Assembly (NCBI GenBank): GCA_030830765.1
Contig: JAURMJ010000065.1
Span: 1 to 8,076, forward strand
Origin: Quisquiliibacterium sp.
GTDB lineage: Bacteria > Pseudomonadota > Gammaproteobacteria > Burkholderiales > Burkholderiaceae_E
DNA length: 8,076 nucleotides
Reading direction: 5' to 3'
Below the pieces are notes generated by a model. It saw only the letters and a list, made by a program, of their open reading frames with translations, was not told the origin of the DNA and made no database searches. A program made the translations under genes and the position numbers. Of this stretch, positions 6,587 through 8,076 are shown piece by piece. Within the stretch, counting starts at the first letter, position 1, and each line of letters opens with the position of its first letter.

Positions 6587-7446
6587 TGGTTGCGTCGCGG
6601 GAGATGCCGGTGTCACAGGACGAGGTCTTCGCGGTCGACGCGCTCGGCCAGCGCCATGCCCGGATGCCGGGGCCTGCCCGCATTGTGTCGCTTGTTCCGA
6701 GCCTGACCGAACTGCTCTGTGAACTTGGCCTGCGGGATCAACTCGTCGGACGCACCGGGTTCTGCGTCCATCCCCGTCAGGCCTTGCGCGATGTTCCCAA
6801 GCTTGGGGGGACCAAGGATGTCGATCTCGAGCGTCTGCGGGCCCTGGCTCCGACCCATGTGGTGCTGAACGTCGACGAAAATGAAAAGCCGCTGGCCGAT
6901 GCGTTGCGCCAGTTTGTGCCCCATCTTCTGGTCACGCATCCGTTGACCGTCGAGGACAATCTCTCGCTGTATCGGTTCTTCGGGACGGTGTTCGGATGCG
7001 AATCTCGGGCGCTCACCTTGTGCAGCGCGCTACAGGCCGAACTGGATGCCTCGCGCGCGCTGACGTTCTCGCCTTTGCGGGTGCTCTACCTGATCTGGCG
7101 CGATCCCTGGATGACCGTGTCCCCTCAGACTTATATCGCCAGCATGCTGGCCAGTGTCGGCATGATTGCCGTGGCTCCTGACACCGGTGCACGGTATCCG
7201 CAGCTCGATTTTGTCCAGTTTGGCGCCGAGCATTTCGATGCCGTGCTGCTGTCCAGCGAGCCCTATCGCTTCGTCGAACGGCATGTCGCTGAGCTGGGTC
7301 AGGATCCTGCGCTGGGCCGGCGTCCGGTGCGGCTGATCGACGGTGAAATGGCTTCCTGGTACGGACCACGCGCCATCCAGGGCCTGCGGTATCTGCGCGA
7401 GTTTCGTGACGGACTGGACCGTGATCGACCTGGCGAGCTAAGCTGA
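6586..7446 (+). CDS. Cobalamin-binding-type (BtuF-like) substrate-binding-fold protein
   Basis: This protein of 286 residues from the chosen start belongs to the helical-backbone metal/cobalamin receptor family (Peripla_BP_2, BtuF-like). The first lobe starts at ARIVSLVPSLTELL (31-44), followed by VGRTGFCVHP (54-63) and VPKLGGTKDVDLERL (70-84). The second lobe has VLYLIWRDPWMTVS (166-179), LLSSEPYRF (221-229) and DGEMASWYG (252-260). BtuF proteins bind vitamin B12 in the periplasm for BtuCD import. Here, however, the roughly 30 residues before the first strand are polar with no hydrophobic signal segment, and no permease or ATPase gene is nearby, so location and partner are uncertain. ATG 6586 was chosen because third-position G/C rises sharply from there, GGGTGG lies at 6575-6580, and upstream residues overlap the SDR gene. 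ATG 6604 is an alternative. Cobalamin as ligand is family-based inference. Confidence 0.8.
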   Translation: MVASREMPVSQDEVFAVDALGQRHARMPGPARIVSLVPSLTELLCELGLRDQLVGRTGFCVHPRQALRDVPKLGGTKDVDLERLRALAPTHVVLNVDENEKPLADALRQFVPHLLVTHPLTVEDNLSLYRFFGTVFGCESRALTLCSALQAELDASRALTFSPLRVLYLIWRDPWMTVSPQTYIASMLASVGMIAVAPDTGARYPQLDFVQFGAEHFDAVLLSSEPYRFVERHVAELGQDPALGRRPVRLIDGEMASWYGPRAIQGLRYLREFRDGLDRDRPGELS

Positions 7447-7453
7447 GCGCTGC

Positions 7454-8076
7454 ATGATGATGAAGACCGACTCCCCGTCTGCCATGCGTTTGACTGAGCC
7501 CTGCTGGCATCGCTCGGTATCGGCGGCATTGTTGATTGCATCCACAATGCTGCTTGCGGCCTGCTCGAGTCCAGGACCTGGAAAATCCGGGGGCGCGTCG
7601 TCGGCGAGTGGCGGCGGCTACTACCTGGATGACGGTCCGGGCGGCAAGCCACCGGTCGATCCGATGAGCGTCCCGGACGCTGTGCCGCGCAGTGAGCCAC
7701 TGAATCGGCGCACGATGCGTCCCTATGTCGCGCTGGGCCGCCGCTATGAGCCGATGACCGAGCTTGTGCCATACAAGACACGCGGTGTTGCCAGCTGGTA
7801 TGGAAGCCGCTACCACGGCCGCAAGACTGCCAACGGCGAGGTCTATGACATGTACGCGATGAGCGGCGCGCATCCGACGCTGCCGATCCCAAGCTACGTA
7901 CGGGTCACAAACCTGAAAAATGGACGTACTGTGAATGTGCGGATCAATGACCGCGGCCCTTTTCTGAATGAGCGCCTGATCGATCTGTCGTACACCGCTG
8001 CGACCCGGCTTGACTACCTGCGTGCCGGCAGTGCGCTGGTTGAGGTCGAATTAATCACCCAGTTTGATGGTCCGGC
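7454..8076 (+). CDS. rlpA: RlpA, septal lytic transglycosylase lipoprotein (3' end outside window)
   Basis: An open frame runs off the right edge after 207 complete codons. The N-terminus has a basic n-region, a hydrophobic segment and the lipobox LAAC with Cys37, so a lipoprotein is predicted. A glycine/serine/proline-rich linker leads to a double-psi beta-barrel (about 110-200) with GVASWYGSRYHGRKTANGE and RINDRGPF. Glu129, His140 and Asp166 have the same spacing as Glu120, His131 and Asp157 of Pseudomonas aeruginosa RlpA, a lytic transglycosylase acting on stem-peptide-free glycan. Catalytic activity is therefore plausible. Whether a C-terminal SPOR domain follows lies outside the window. 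The start is uncertain among three tandem ATGs (7454, 7457, 7460) and ATG 7484; none has a strong Shine-Dalgarno. The first begins only seven bases after the preceding stop, consistent with the same operon. Confidence 0.92.
   Translation, partial: MMMKTDSPSAMRLTEPCWHRSVSAALLIASTMLLAACSSPGPGKSGGASSASGGGYYLDDGPGGKPPVDPMSVPDAVPRSEPLNRRTMRPYVALGRRYEPMTELVPYKTRGVASWYGSRYHGRKTANGEVYDMYAMSGAHPTLPIPSYVRVTNLKNGRTVNVRINDRGPFLNERLIDLSYTAATRLDYLRAGSALVEVELITQFDGP

Noticed and set aside
5892..6683. 263-codon minus-strand open frame opposite the SDR gene
   Set aside because: Low-complexity His/Arg/Ala composition with no domain; the plus strand encodes a complete SDR with all catalytic motifs.
7013..7873. 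286-codon minus-strand open frame opposite the BtuF-like gene and rlpA
   Set aside because: Arg/Ala/His-rich shadow crossing the boundary of two clear plus-strand genes.

Overview
This window looks like chromosomal backbone of a GC-rich betaproteobacterium, most likely of the order Burkholderiales. The assignment rests on the strong G/C preference at third codon positions, on ArgS segments that read like betaproteobacterial ArgS, and on the gene order argS - SPOR-domain protein - dsbA - short-chain dehydrogenase, which I recall from that group. It is an inference from sequence style and synteny, not from a marker search. Every supported gene is on the + strand and packing is tight. No gap exceeds 90 bases, and I see no tRNA, rRNA, CRISPR array, transposase or long repeat.

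Left part (1-2254): the last codons of an unidentified gene are followed by arsC (glutaredoxin-type arsenate reductase), cnoX/ybbN (thioredoxin-TPR chaperedoxin with an intact CGPC site) and a crotonase-family gene. The last one resembles the PaaG isomerase and lacks both classical hydratase glutamates. An 87-base gap separates arsC from cnoX, and cnoX and the crotonase gene are 14 bases apart.

Right part (2255-8076): a 66-base gap carries a TACAAT box placed so that the argS transcript could be leaderless. Then come argS, a membrane-anchored SPOR protein whose start overlaps the argS stop, dsbA, an SDR oxidoreductase, a possible 21-codon ORF overlapping genes on both sides, a cobalamin-binding-type substrate-binding-fold protein with no visible signal peptide, and the first 207 codons of rlpA, cut by the window end. 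This run looks like one operon joining translation (argS), periplasmic disulfide formation (dsbA) and septal peptidoglycan work (SPOR protein, RlpA lipoprotein).

I found no clear new multi-gene system. The observations most worth checking are the doubly overlapped 21-codon ORF at 6521-6586, the extra segments in ArgS, the PaaG-like active site outside a paa cluster, the substrate-binding protein without a signal peptide, and the possibly leaderless argS start.
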